Assembly (NCBI GenBank): GCA_948957135.1
Contig: CARDBT010000016.1
Location: 4,713-68,712 of the forward strand
Length of the DNA stretch: 64,000 bases
Direction of reading: 5' to 3'
Origin: COE1 sp910588595
Lineage (GTDB): Bacteria; Bacillota; Clostridia; Lachnospirales; Lachnospiraceae
The notes beneath the pieces are model-generated. The model did no database searches, was not told the origin of the DNA, and saw nothing but the letters and a program-made list of their open reading frames with translations. Both the position numbers and the translations under genes were made by a program. Below are positions 1-8,765 of the stretch, piece by piece (the stretch's first letter is position 1; the number at the start of each line of letters is the position of its first letter).

Positions 1-156
1 CTCTAGTATGTAGTCCTTAAAATCAGCCACGGAGGAAGAAAAAACCGCAAGTTCCCGCTCCTCGTCATTTGTATTTCCGCATCCTGATAAAACGATAACG
101 CCAGTCAGGACACAAGTACATAAAACTATTTTTTTACCAATAAAACATCTGTTCAT
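1..156 (-). CDS. Putative lipoprotein, N-terminal part only
   Basis: The gene starts at the ATG on the reverse strand at 154-156 and runs off the left edge, leaving 52 codons. A Lys-containing N-terminus, a hydrophobic stretch and a lipobox LSGC (Cys at residue 26) are visible, so the protein should be lipidated and anchored outside the cell membrane. An AAAGGA ribosome site lies about 10 bases upstream. Nothing after the signal region identifies the family. It is transcribed divergently from ilvB. Confidence 0.7.
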   Translation of the reverse strand, partial: MNRCFIGKKIVLCTCVLTGVIVLSGCGNTNDEERELAVFSSSVADFKDYILE

Positions 157-195
157 CTCATAAAAATCCTTTGTATATTCAAATTATAATAATCC

Positions 196-223
196 ATTAT
201 ACTTTAACATAATACATACCCAA
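196..223 (-). promoter_or_regulatory. Candidate promoter of the lipoprotein gene
   Basis: On the reverse strand a TTGGGT (218-223) is followed 16 bases later by a perfect TATAAT (196-201). Assignment is by consensus match only. The rest of the 157-404 interval is AT-rich and holds the divergent ilvB promoter. Confidence 0.4.
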
Positions 224-314
224 AAGCAACGTTTTCATTTAGAATCCGACTACTTTGATGACTTGAAAAATAACAGCGGAACAATTGCATACCCAAAATT
301 TTATTGAAAAATGG

Positions 315-343
315 TTTACTTAATCTGCAATATTATGTATAAT
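315..343 (+). promoter_or_regulatory. Promoter of the ilv operon
   Basis: TTTACT (315-320), a 17-base spacer and a perfect TATAAT (338-343) precede ilvB by about 60 bases. No T-box features (specifier loop, antiterminator motif) are seen in the short leader. A loose CodY-like sequence (AATTTTATTGAAAAAT, 297-312) sits just upstream of the -35 but has several mismatches. Confidence 0.55.
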
Positions 344-404
344 TAAATATATTTTGTTTCTAAAAATGACGAAAACATAGCAAATCAGATTTGAAAGGAT
401 AAGA

Positions 405-2033
405 GTGAACATCATGATCGGTGCTGACGCAATCGTAAAATGTCTCGAGAATGAAGGTGTTACGACGGTATATGGCTATCCCGGCGTAGCGATCTGTCCA
501 TTTTATAACAGCATTCTCGATTCAACCATCAGGACAATATTAGTTAGAACAGAGCAGAATGCTGCACACGCAGCAAGCGGAGAAGCCCGAGTCACCGGTA
601 AAGTAGGCGTGTGCGCCGTCACAAGCGGACCAGGTGCCACCAATCTGATCACAGGTATCGCGACGGCTTTTGCCGACAGCATCCCCATGGTATGCATCTC
701 AGGACAGGTAAAGAGTGAGCAGATCGGAAGCGATGTGTTCCAGGAGGCAGATATCACAGGCGCTGTGGAGTCTTTTGTCAAGTACAGCTATCTGATCAAA
801 AATGTGGAAGATATCCCGCGTGTATTCAAGGAGGCTTTCCATATCGCAAACTCCGGGCGGAAAGGACCTGTGCTGATCGATGTTCCCATTGATATACAAA
901 ATGCTGCCATCAAGAATTTTAAATATCCCGAGACTGTGAACATAAGGGCTTACAAACCGACCGTAAAGGGAAATCCTGTACAGATCAAGAAGGTCATCAA
1001 GGAACTTGAAAAGGCAAAGAGACCCATCATCTGCGCGGGCGGCGGCGTGCATCTGAGCGATGCGGTATCAGAGCTCCGCGCGTTCGCGGACAAGTACCGG
1101 ATCCCGGTGGTGTCCACCATGATGGGGATCGGTGTCATGCGCACAGAGGATCCGATGTATTTTGGCATGGTCGGCAACAACGGTAAGGCGTACGCGAACC
1201 GCGCGATGAACGAATCGGATCTTCTGATCATGGTCGGCGCGCGCGTGGCGGACAGGGCGATCAGCCAGCCGGATCTGATCATGACCAACAAGATCTTGAT
1301 ACATATCGATGTCGATCCTGCCGAGATCGGCAAGAATGTCGGACCTTCCATCCCGCTTGTGGGCGATGCCAGACATATCTTTGACGACATCATGAAAGAA
1401 GAATTTACCTGCGAACATGAGGCTTGGATCAGGACACTGGAAGAATATCGCGCTACGATGATCCAAAAGCGGAATCCCAACCCGGATTATGTGGATCCCG
1501 CAGCGTTTATCACAATGCTCTCCAGCGAGATGAAGGATGATGCAGTGTATGTCGCTGATGTAGGACAGAACCAGATCTGGAGCTGCAATTATCATATTGT
1601 AAAGAACGGGCGCTTTCTCACCTCGGGCGGTATGGGGACCATGGGATATTCGATCCCGGCGGCAATGGGGGCAAAGCGCGGTGCGCCTGACAGACAGGTC
1701 ATCGCTGTGTGCGGCGACGGTTCGTTCCAGATGTCAATGATGGAGCTTGCAACCATCATGCAGCACCATATTCCGGTAAAGATCATCGTGATCAAGAACA
1801 ATTATCTCGGCATGGTGCGGGAATTCCAGCACTATACCTACAAGGACAACTATTCGGTTGTCGATATCAAGGACGGCACGCCCGATCTCGAGAAGCTTGC
1901 CGCCGCGTATGCCATCCCGTTTATCAGGGTGGAGGATATGTCGCACGCACAGGAAAAGATCAGGGAGTTTCTGGCTGAGGACAACACGATGCTCATGGAA
2001 TGTCTTGTAGACCCTATGGACTTAGTTAAGTGA
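405..2033 (+). CDS. ilvB: Acetolactate synthase large (catalytic) subunit
   Basis: This TPP- and FAD-dependent enzyme joins two pyruvates, or pyruvate and 2-oxobutyrate, as the first common step of valine, leucine and isoleucine synthesis. The 542-residue protein has the three-domain layout of the family: an N-terminal pyrimidine-binding domain with catalytic Glu50 in RTEQNAAHAA, a central domain, and a C-terminal TPP domain with GDG (residues 437-439) and the following NN. It is a little shorter than the usual 550-570. The GTG at 405 is 5 bases from an AAAGGA site; the ATG at 414 is the alternative but lies 14 bases from it. Two regulatory subunits follow immediately. Confidence 0.95.
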   Translation: MNIMIGADAIVKCLENEGVTTVYGYPGVAICPFYNSILDSTIRTILVRTEQNAAHAASGEARVTGKVGVCAVTSGPGATNLITGIATAFADSIPMVCISGQVKSEQIGSDVFQEADITGAVESFVKYSYLIKNVEDIPRVFKEAFHIANSGRKGPVLIDVPIDIQNAAIKNFKYPETVNIRAYKPTVKGNPVQIKKVIKELEKAKRPIICAGGGVHLSDAVSELRAFADKYRIPVVSTMMGIGVMRTEDPMYFGMVGNNGKAYANRAMNESDLLIMVGARVADRAISQPDLIMTNKILIHIDVDPAEIGKNVGPSIPLVGDARHIFDDIMKEEFTCEHEAWIRTLEEYRATMIQKRNPNPDYVDPAAFITMLSSEMKDDAVYVADVGQNQIWSCNYHIVKNGRFLTSGGMGTMGYSIPAAMGAKRGAPDRQVIAVCGDGSFQMSMMELATIMQHHIPVKIIVIKNNYLGMVREFQHYTYKDNYSVVDIKDGTPDLEKLAAAYAIPFIRVEDMSHAQEKIREFLAEDNTMLMECLVDPMDLVK

Positions 2034-2049
2034 GGAGGTTCCATTTCAT

Positions 2050-2532
2050 ATGAAGAAAATATATTCCGTATTAGTGGAGAATAGATCCGGTGTGCTCTGC
2101 AAGGTCTCAGGTCTGTTCTCAAGGAGATGCTTTAACATAGACAGCCTGGCGGTGGGAGAGACGGACGATCCGGCAGTTTCCTGCATGACGATCGTGAGCT
2201 CCGGAAACCAGCGGACGATCGAACAGATCGAAAAACAGCTCAACAAGAAGATTGACGTCATCAAGGTCAAGACTTTTGACGAGAAGGACAGCATCAGCAG
2301 GGAGCTCATGCTGATCAAGGTGAAGTATAACAGGGGCACCCGGCGCGATATCATGGAGATCTGTGAGATCATGAAAGCCGATATCGTGGATATGTCAAAC
2401 AACAACATGATCATTCAGATCTGCGATATGCCGGAGCGGATCAAGGTCATGCTCGATATGCTCAAATCGATCAGCATCGTGGAAGTGGCGAGGACGGGTA
2501 CACTGGCTTTATCGAAATGTATTGACAATTAA
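2050..2532 (+). CDS. ilvN: Acetolactate synthase small (regulatory) subunit, copy 1
   Basis: The 160-residue protein has an N-terminal ACT domain (motif VLVENRSGVLCKVSGLFSRR) and the C-terminal domain of the IlvH/IlvN family. It should activate IlvB and give valine feedback inhibition. It follows ilvB by 16 bases with an AGGAGG site. A second, diverged copy comes next, so each may respond to different effectors or partners. The stop codon lies within a new promoter. Confidence 0.93.
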   Translation: MKKIYSVLVENRSGVLCKVSGLFSRRCFNIDSLAVGETDDPAVSCMTIVSSGNQRTIEQIEKQLNKKIDVIKVKTFDEKDSISRELMLIKVKYNRGTRRDIMEICEIMKADIVDMSNNNMIIQICDMPERIKVMLDMLKSISIVEVARTGTLALSKCIDN

Positions 2533-2550
2533 TATCAGAATTGCTAAAAT
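2522..2550 (+). promoter_or_regulatory. Internal promoter before second ilvN and ilvC
   Basis: A perfect TTGACA (2522-2527) overlapping the end of the first ilvN is followed, after 17 bases, by TAAAAT (2545-2550). It would allow the second ilvN and ilvC to be made separately from ilvB. The predicted leader contains repeats of TTTATGCAG (2563, 2585, 2610). Confidence 0.6.
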
Positions 2551-2612
2551 AAAATTTGGTTATTTATGCAGGGATTTGTATTTATTTATGCAGTTTAAGG
2601 GAGTGTATCTTT

Positions 2613-3113
2613 ATGCAGAATAGAGTATTTCAGCTTTTGGTGGATAACAATGCAGGTGTCCTCAGCCGCATATCAGGTTTATTCTCAAGGCGCGGTTACA
2701 ATATTGAGAGCATCACGGCAGGCGTGACGTCAGATCCGCGCTACAGCCGCATCACCATCGTGACCTCGGGCGACGAGGAGATCCTCGACCAGATCGAGAA
2801 ACAGGTCGCAAAGCTGGTTGATATCAGGGATATCCGGGAACTGAAGCCAGAGCGGAGCGTCTACAGGGAGCTTTGTCTGATCAAGGTAAGATCAACGCCC
2901 GAGAAGCGCCAGGGAGTGATCGCGGTAGCAGATATTTTCAGGGCAAAGATCGTCGATGTCAATGTGGACAGCCTTATTATCGAACTTACCGGTACGCAGT
3001 CCAAGATCGAGGCATTTATCGGGCTGCTTCAGGATTATGAGATCCTTGAGATTGCGAGAACAGGCATTGCCGGGCTTGGACGCGGCACGGAGGATATTGT
3101 TCATTTAGAGTAA
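2613..3113 (+). CDS. ilvN: Acetolactate synthase small subunit, copy 2
   Basis: A second ACT-domain regulatory subunit, 166 residues from the ATG at 2613, which has AAGGGAG nine bases upstream; an upstream in-frame start at 2556 has no such site. The ACT motif (LLVDNNAGVLSRISGLFSRR) and the C-terminal domain match the IlvH/IlvN family. It is clearly paralogous to the preceding gene but diverged. Having two small subunits after one large subunit is less common than a single pair. Confidence 0.92.
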   Translation: MQNRVFQLLVDNNAGVLSRISGLFSRRGYNIESITAGVTSDPRYSRITIVTSGDEEILDQIEKQVAKLVDIRDIRELKPERSVYRELCLIKVRSTPEKRQGVIAVADIFRAKIVDVNVDSLIIELTGTQSKIEAFIGLLQDYEILEIARTGIAGLGRGTEDIVHLE

Positions 3114-3169
3114 TATTTCACTTATAGCAGCTTTTATTTTAAAATTAATATACTTCGGAGGAAAATTCT

Positions 3170-3185
3170 CTGCTCGCATGAGCAG
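3170..3185 (+). other. Small hairpin in the ilvC leader
   Basis: CTGCTC (3170-3175) and GAGCAG (3180-3185) form a 6-bp stem with a 4-base loop. It lies between a decoy GGAGG-ATG at 3178 and the true AAGGAGG site of ilvC. It has no U-tract, so it is not a terminator; a role in translation is only a guess. Confidence 0.25.
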
Positions 3186-3222
3186 CTCTCATTTTACTCC
3201 GCAAAACAAGGAGGATTTAAAA

Positions 3223-4248
3223 ATGTCAGAAGCAAAGATTTATTATCAGGAGGATTGCAACCTTTCTTTATTAGAGGGCAAGACGATCGCAGTCATCGGT
3301 TATGGCAGTCAGGGACATGCTCATGCGTTGAACGCTAAGGAATCCGGCTGTAATGTTATCATCGGTCTCTATGAGGGCAGCAAGTCGTGGGATAAGGCTG
3401 TAAAGCAGGGATTTGATGTCTATACGGCGGCGGAAGCAGCTAAAAAGGCTGATATCATCATGATCCTGATCAACGATGAACTGCAGGCAGATATGTACAA
3501 GAAAGATATCGAACCGAACCTTGAGGCAGGCAATATGCTGATGTTTGCTCATGGTTTTAACATTCATTTTGGCTGCATCACACCGCCCAAGGATGTCGAT
3601 GTCACAATGATCGCACCGAAGGGACCGGGACACACCGTACGCTCCGAGTATCAGGCTGGCAAGGGTGTTCCCTGTCTGGTGGCAGTGGAGCAGAATGCGA
3701 CAGGAAAAGCGCTTGAGATGGCACTCGCTTATGCACTTGCCATCGGTGGAGCAAGAGCAGGTGTCCTCGAGACTACGTTCAGGACAGAGACAGAGACAGA
3801 CCTTTTCGGCGAGCAGGCAGTTCTCTGCGGCGGTGTGTGCGCACTGATGCAGGCAGGTTTTGAGACGCTTGTCGAGGCTGGATATGATCCGAGAAATGCG
3901 TACTTTGAGTGTATCCACGAGATGAAACTCATCGTAGATCTGATCTATCAGTCAGGTTTTGCAGGCATGAGATATTCGATCTCCAACACGGCAGAGTACG
4001 GTGATTACATCACAGGACCAAAGCTGATCACAGAGGAGACCAAGAAGACCATGAAGAAGATCCTCTCCGATATTCAGGATGGCTCTTTTGCGAAGGAATT
4101 TTTGCTGGATATGTCTCCGGCTGGGCGCCAGGTTCACTTCAAGGCGATGAGAAAGCTTGCTTCTGAGCATCCGTCCGAGAAGATCGGCGAGGAGATCCGC
4201 AAGCTCTACAGCTGGAACAATGAAGAGGATAAATTCATTAACAACTAA
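3223..4248 (+). CDS. ilvC: Ketol-acid reductoisomerase, class I
   Basis: IlvC converts acetolactate or acetohydroxybutyrate to the dihydroxy acid using Mg2+ and NADPH. The start chosen is the ATG at 3223 behind AAGGAGG (3208-3214), giving 341 residues, the normal class I length. The Rossmann motif GYGSQGHAHALN and a serine-containing loop (YEGSKSW) near residues 25-60, typical of NADPH users, are visible; the C-terminal knotted catalytic domain holds the acidic metal ligands. An in-frame ATG at 3178 would add 15 residues unlike the family. Confidence 0.96.
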   Translation: MSEAKIYYQEDCNLSLLEGKTIAVIGYGSQGHAHALNAKESGCNVIIGLYEGSKSWDKAVKQGFDVYTAAEAAKKADIIMILINDELQADMYKKDIEPNLEAGNMLMFAHGFNIHFGCITPPKDVDVTMIAPKGPGHTVRSEYQAGKGVPCLVAVEQNATGKALEMALAYALAIGGARAGVLETTFRTETETDLFGEQAVLCGGVCALMQAGFETLVEAGYDPRNAYFECIHEMKLIVDLIYQSGFAGMRYSISNTAEYGDYITGPKLITEETKKTMKKILSDIQDGSFAKEFLLDMSPAGRQVHFKAMRKLASEHPSEKIGEEIRKLYSWNNEEDKFINN

Positions 4249-4272
4249 TTAATTTGTCAAAAAGTTATTCAA

Positions 4273-4311
4273 AAGGGAGAAATCAGAAACATACGTTTCT
4301 TTTTCTCCCTT
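4273..4311 (+). terminator. Hairpin after the ilv operon
   Basis: AAGGGAGAAA (4273-4282) pairs with TTTCTCCCTT (4302-4311), with an inner GAAAC/GTTTC stem. The run of U is weak, but the long stem and the gene boundary make it a likely terminator. Confidence 0.6.
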
Positions 4312-4325
4312 ATTGACTTCATTTG

Positions 4326-4334
4326 TGCTATAAT
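4326..4334 (+). promoter_or_regulatory. Extended -10 promoter of ruvAB
   Basis: TGcTATAAT (4326-4334) is a perfect extended -10 element about 35 bases before ruvA. A TTGACT at 4313 is only 10 bases away and cannot serve as its -35. No LexA box is seen here, so ruvAB does not appear to be SOS-controlled from this site. Confidence 0.5.
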
Positions 4335-4369
4335 AAATACAAATAATGTGAATTGTGGAGGCATTTGCA

Positions 4370-4975
4370 ATGTATGCATATATAAAAGGTGAGATCGTGG
4401 ACATCACTGAGGACAATTTGGTGTTGGAATGCAATAATATCGGATATAATATCAGAATACCATTCAGCGTTGCTCAGCGCCTGCCGGGAACTGGTGCGAC
4501 AGTAAAGATTTACACCTATACAAGTGTGCGCGAAGATGCTTTCCAGCTGTTTGGTTTTCTATCCAAAGATGATCTGGAGATCTACAAAAAACTGATCGCA
4601 GTAAATGGAATCGGTCCCAAGGGTGCATTGAGTATCCTGTCGGCGATGAGCGCTGATGATCTTCGCTTTGCCATTGTCGCGGGGGATGCCAAAGCGATAT
4701 CAAAAGCACCGGGAATCGGCAATAAATCCGCAGAAAGAATCATTCTGGAACTGCGGGATAAAGTGCATATCACAAGTGAGTCCGTTTCGTCTGAACAGAT
4801 ATCATGTGCTGACACTCAGTCTGATACAGCAAAACAAGAGGCATTGGAGGCTCTGGTATCGTTGGGGTATTCTCCTTCTGAGGCATTAAAAGCGATGAAA
4901 CAGATTGTGATCACAGATGGAATGGACTCGGGAGCTGTATTAAAACAGGCTTTGAAAATAATTAGTACACTATAA
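4370..4975 (+). CDS. ruvA: Holliday junction branch migration protein RuvA
   Basis: RuvA binds the four-way junction and loads RuvB. The ATG at 4370, eight bases after GGAGG, gives 201 residues, the family length. The N-terminal OB fold (MYAYIKGEIVDI), the two helix-hairpin-helix motifs (LIAVNGIGPKGALSIL; APGIGNKSAERIILEL) and the C-terminal RuvB-binding domain (EALVSLGYSPSEALKA) are all present. ruvB follows by 30 bases. No ruvC is present in the window; the resolvase candidate is recU at 40.7 kb. Confidence 0.96.
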   Translation: MYAYIKGEIVDITEDNLVLECNNIGYNIRIPFSVAQRLPGTGATVKIYTYTSVREDAFQLFGFLSKDDLEIYKKLIAVNGIGPKGALSILSAMSADDLRFAIVAGDAKAISKAPGIGNKSAERIILELRDKVHITSESVSSEQISCADTQSDTAKQEALEALVSLGYSPSEALKAMKQIVITDGMDSGAVLKQALKIISTL

Positions 4976-5005
4976 TTACGTAGATAAATATTTTTGGAGG
5001 GGTCT

Positions 5006-6004
5006 ATGGCAGCCAGAGTGATCGAGACAAAGCTATTAGAAGAAGATGTAAAAATTGAGGGAAATCTTCGTCCACAGTCCTTAAAGGACTATATTGGACA
5101 GAAAAAAGCAAAAGAAATTTTGAGGATTTATATAGAGGCTGCAAGGCAGAGAAACGATTCTTTGGACCATGTCCTTTTTTATGGTCCGCCTGGACTTGGA
5201 AAGACAACGCTTGCAAGCATCATTGCAAACGAAATGGGTGTTCATATCAAAGTGACAAGCGGACCTGCCATTGAGAAACCTGGGGAGATGGCATCTATTC
5301 TGAATGGGCTTCAGGAAGGGGATGTATTATTTATTGATGAGATCCACCGTCTGAACAGACAGGTGGAGGAAGTGCTGTATCCGGCGATGGAGGATTTTGC
5401 GATCGATATTATGATCGGAAAGGGGACATCCGCCAAGTCAGTGCGGCTTGATCTGCCCAGATTTACGCTGATCGGTGCAACGACGAGAGCCGGTCTTCTG
5501 ACAGCGCCCCTTCGAGATCGGTTCGGTGTCATTCAACATCTCGAATTTTACTCTGTCGATGAATTGAAACTTATCATTCAACACTCAGCCCGCATTTTAA
5601 ATGTGCAGATCGATGAACAGGGGGCGCTGGAGCTTGCCAGGAGAAGCCGGGGCACACCGCGTCTCGCAAACCGCATGTTGAGAAGGGTGCGGGATTTCGC
5701 ACAGGTAAAATACGACGGTCAGATAACACTGGAGGCTGCAAACACTGCACTTGATATGCTGGATGTCGATAAACTTGGGCTTGATCAGACAGACAGGTTG
5801 ATCCTGATGACGATGATCGAGCGTTTCAATGGCGGTCCAGTTGGACTAGATACACTGTCTGCTGCGATCGGAGAGGATAGCGGAACGATCGAAGACGTGT
5901 ATGAGCCGTACCTGATCAAAAATGGTTTTATCACGCGCACACCGCGCGGAAGAGTGGTTTCGGAACTTACATACCGCCATTTCGGACTTGAAATGCCACA
6001 ATAA
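5006..6004 (+). CDS. ruvB: Holliday junction branch migration helicase RuvB
   Basis: RuvB is the AAA+ motor that drives branch migration with RuvA. From the ATG at 5006 (GGAGGGG just upstream) it has 332 residues, the normal size. The Walker A motif GPPGLGKTT, the Walker B motif DEIHRL, sensor 1 (IGATTRAG) and the C-terminal winged helix (GGPVGLDTLSAAIGE) are intact. It is in an operon with ruvA. Confidence 0.97.
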   Translation: MAARVIETKLLEEDVKIEGNLRPQSLKDYIGQKKAKEILRIYIEAARQRNDSLDHVLFYGPPGLGKTTLASIIANEMGVHIKVTSGPAIEKPGEMASILNGLQEGDVLFIDEIHRLNRQVEEVLYPAMEDFAIDIMIGKGTSAKSVRLDLPRFTLIGATTRAGLLTAPLRDRFGVIQHLEFYSVDELKLIIQHSARILNVQIDEQGALELARRSRGTPRLANRMLRRVRDFAQVKYDGQITLEAANTALDMLDVDKLGLDQTDRLILMTMIERFNGGPVGLDTLSAAIGEDSGTIEDVYEPYLIKNGFITRTPRGRVVSELTYRHFGLEMPQ

Positions 6005-6017
6005 TATTTGATATAAT
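5988..6017 (+). promoter_or_regulatory. Candidate zapA promoter
   Basis: TTGAAA (5988-5993), an 18-base spacer and TATAAT (6012-6017) lie at the end of ruvB, about 90 bases before zapA. Confidence 0.45.
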
Positions 6018-6108
6018 ATAATGCGGGTATTTAGGATCAGTAGAAAAATATGATTTGAATCTGCATAGAACAACAATATAGAAGTTTACATGAGAAGGGG
6101 GCAAGATT

Positions 6109-6519
6109 ATGTCTGCCAAAACAGATACAGAAGTTATCATCGGAGGAAAAGTGCTGACCGTCAGCGGCAATGAGAGCGCTGAATATTTGCAGAAGGTTGC
6201 AGCATATATCAACAATAAAGTCAATGAGTACGCCAAGATGGATAGTTTTAAAAGACAGTCTGTCGATAAACAGAATATGTTGATCCAGTTGAACATTGCT
6301 GACGATTATTTTAAAGCGAAAAAACAGATTGAGCTTCTTGAGCAGGATCTGAAAGCGAAGGACAACGAGTTGTATGACTTAAAGCATGAACTGATCGCCA
6401 CACAGATCAAACTTGATAACACATCAAAATCCCTGAAGGAAGCAAATGAGACTTTGAATGAAAATTCTAAGCAGATTATCCGTCTTGAAACGGAGTTGAA
6501 GGAATCCAAAAAAGCATGA
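6109..6519 (+). CDS. zapA: Cell division protein ZapA-like
   Basis: ZapA bundles FtsZ filaments at the division ring. The 136-residue protein has the N-terminal ZapA domain (EVIIGGKVLTVSG, then an Ala/Tyr-rich helix) and a long C-terminal coiled coil (residues about 60-135) typical of the Gram-positive forms. It overlaps the next gene by four bases (ATGA), implying coupled translation. The combination of zapA and a SEDS-PBP gene in one run points to division or elongation. Confidence 0.85.
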   Translation: MSAKTDTEVIIGGKVLTVSGNESAEYLQKVAAYINNKVNEYAKMDSFKRQSVDKQNMLIQLNIADDYFKAKKQIELLEQDLKAKDNELYDLKHELIATQIKLDNTSKSLKEANETLNENSKQIIRLETELKESKKA

Positions 6520-8726
6520 GGGAACAAAAAGTAGAATTATTGGCACCCGCAGGTGATCTTGCCTGTTTTCGGGCGGCTATAAACGCCGGAGCCGATGCTG
6601 TGTACCTGGGCGGAGAACAGTATGGTGCCCGCGCATATGCGGGAAATTTCTCATCAGAGGAAATCGTGCGCGCCTTGCAGATCGCCCATATGTTTGGCAG
6701 GAAGATTTATCTGACAGTCAATACACTTGTGAAAGAAAGCGAATGGGCAGAGCTGATTCCGTATATTGAGCCATTATATGAGGCAGGGTTAGACGGAGTG
6801 ATCATTCAGGACATCGGCGTATTGGAATGTCTGCGTCAGAACTTTCCGGGTCTGGAGCTGCATGCCAGCACCCAGATGACGATCACAGGCGTCTATGGCG
6901 CAGAGTTTCTGAAAGATCTGGGTGTACGCCGTGTCGTTCCGGCGCGGGAGCTTTCTCTTGATGAGATCAGGGCTGTCAAAAAAAAGACAGATCTGGAAGT
7001 TGAGTGTTTTATTCATGGTGCAATGTGTTACGCCTATTCTGGTCAATGTCTCTTTAGTTCTATTCTTGGAGGCAGGAGTGGTAATCGTGGACGTTGTGCG
7101 GGACCATGCCGCCTGCCTTATAAAAATGCACGGAACAAAGTACAATATCCGCTTAGTCTGAAGGATATGTATACATTGCCCATGATCCCGGAGCTGATCC
7201 AGGCGGGGATCGATTCCTTTAAGATCGAAGGGCGTATGAAAAGTCCTGAGTATGTGGCAGGTGTCACTTCTATATACAGGAAATACATCGATCTGTATCT
7301 GGCAGATCCGAAAAATATATTTAAAATAGCACCTGAGGATGAACAATTAATAAGACAGCTGTATATTCGTTCTGACATCTGCAATGGATACTATCAGAGA
7401 CATAATGATAAATCCATGGTCACTTTGACAGAACCCGGATATTCGGGCAGCTCACCGGAAGTTATAAAAACTATTGAGGAACAATATATCTCGAAGGATA
7501 TTCTATTGCCGATATCAGGGAATGTGAAGATTCGTGCCGGAGAACTCGCAGAACTGACATTCGCATATGATGATATATCTGTGACAGTGACAGGGGATAT
7601 TGTGAGCCATGCCCTGAACAGGCCGCTGAGCAGGGAAGAGATCTCTCAGAAGATCTGCAGGCTTGGGGACACCTGTTTTTCAGTCAGTGACTTGACAGTT
7701 GACACGGATGGCGCATCGTTTGTGTCGGTGAAAATGCTCAACGAATTGCGCCGAATGGCATCTTTCAAATTGGAACAGGCGATCTTGGATCAACAAAAAC
7801 CGGAACGAAAAAACTTAACAGCAGGATCCCTCTGCGGAACACAACATGTATATCGCGATGCGCTGAAACACAAAAAAGAAGGTAATGAGCTGTGCACGCT
7901 GGTCACAACCCGCGAACAGCTTTTGACTGCAAACAGATTTACCGAAATACACAGAATATATGTAGATGCCGATATTTTTTTGCAGGAAATGGAGGCGCAG
8001 CGGTTGCTGCTGCCCGAAAAGGAGTATTTTCTTGTGATGCCTCATATATTTCGCCAAAGATCATACAAATATTTGCCTATATATGAAGAATTGTTAGGGA
8101 ACGGTTGTTTTGCCGGTGTCATGGCAAGAAACTTCGAGGAGCTGGAATGGCTTGATCAGAGCGGTTATGCAGGAAAGGTATGCACTGATCATACCGTTTA
8201 TGTGTGGAATAATGCATCGTTGGCTTTTCTGTCGCAACGCTGCGAGTGTGTCACGCTTCCTCTGGAGCTGAACAAGAAAGAACTAGGTAAGCTTCTGACT
8301 GACACAGACTGCAGTATCGGTTTTGTTATATATGGGTATATCCCTATGATGTACTCGGCTAACTGTGTCAGAAAAACAATGGAGCATTGTATAAAAGATG
8401 ACGCATCTGCAGACAATAAATATCATTTGACAGACCGCTATCAAAACGTTTTCACAGTAACACAAAACTGTAAGCACTGTTATAATGTTTTGTATAATAC
8501 GGTGCCTTTGTCACTTCATGGTCAGCTTGAAGGAATCCGCAAAAAGAAATATGACCAATTGCGGCTTGATTTCTCCATAGAGGATGAAAGGCAGACAAAT
8601 GCAGTGATCGAATATTATGTAAGCTGTATGACCGGAGAAGACGGAATTTCCAGTAAAGAAATCCCGCGTAAAGAATTTCCATACAAAGAATTTACAAACG
8701 GACATTACAAGCGTGGAGTAATGTGA
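6516..8726 (+). CDS. U32 family peptidase (collagenase-like), long form
   Basis: The N-terminal half holds the U32 signature (ECFIHGAMCYAYSGQC, then a further Cys pair in GRCAGPCR), located near residues 165-200. The protein is 736 residues, nearly twice a minimal U32 enzyme, and the second half (from about 380) corresponds to the extra domain found in the long members related to E. coli RlhA. U32 proteins include secreted collagenases but also RNA-hydroxylation factors (RlhA, TrhP). No signal peptide is visible, so an intracellular RNA-modification role is as likely as proteolysis. Translation is coupled to zapA. Confidence 0.85.
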   Translation: MREQKVELLAPAGDLACFRAAINAGADAVYLGGEQYGARAYAGNFSSEEIVRALQIAHMFGRKIYLTVNTLVKESEWAELIPYIEPLYEAGLDGVIIQDIGVLECLRQNFPGLELHASTQMTITGVYGAEFLKDLGVRRVVPARELSLDEIRAVKKKTDLEVECFIHGAMCYAYSGQCLFSSILGGRSGNRGRCAGPCRLPYKNARNKVQYPLSLKDMYTLPMIPELIQAGIDSFKIEGRMKSPEYVAGVTSIYRKYIDLYLADPKNIFKIAPEDEQLIRQLYIRSDICNGYYQRHNDKSMVTLTEPGYSGSSPEVIKTIEEQYISKDILLPISGNVKIRAGELAELTFAYDDISVTVTGDIVSHALNRPLSREEISQKICRLGDTCFSVSDLTVDTDGASFVSVKMLNELRRMASFKLEQAILDQQKPERKNLTAGSLCGTQHVYRDALKHKKEGNELCTLVTTREQLLTANRFTEIHRIYVDADIFLQEMEAQRLLLPEKEYFLVMPHIFRQRSYKYLPIYEELLGNGCFAGVMARNFEELEWLDQSGYAGKVCTDHTVYVWNNASLAFLSQRCECVTLPLELNKKELGKLLTDTDCSIGFVIYGYIPMMYSANCVRKTMEHCIKDDASADNKYHLTDRYQNVFTVTQNCKHCYNVLYNTVPLSLHGQLEGIRKKKYDQLRLDFSIEDERQTNAVIEYYVSCMTGEDGISSKEIPRKEFPYKEFTNGHYKRGVM

Positions 8727-8765
8727 TAAGGGAGCGTCTGAGCGGGCGAATGGGAGTTAGAAAAA

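Noticed and set aside
297..312. CodY box upstream of ilvB
   Set aside because: The match to AATTTTCWGAAAATT has about four mismatches in an AT-rich region, too weak to list as a site.
157..404. T-box riboswitch before ilvB
   Set aside because: The leader after the predicted promoter is only about 60 bases and lacks the T-box sequence and antiterminator.
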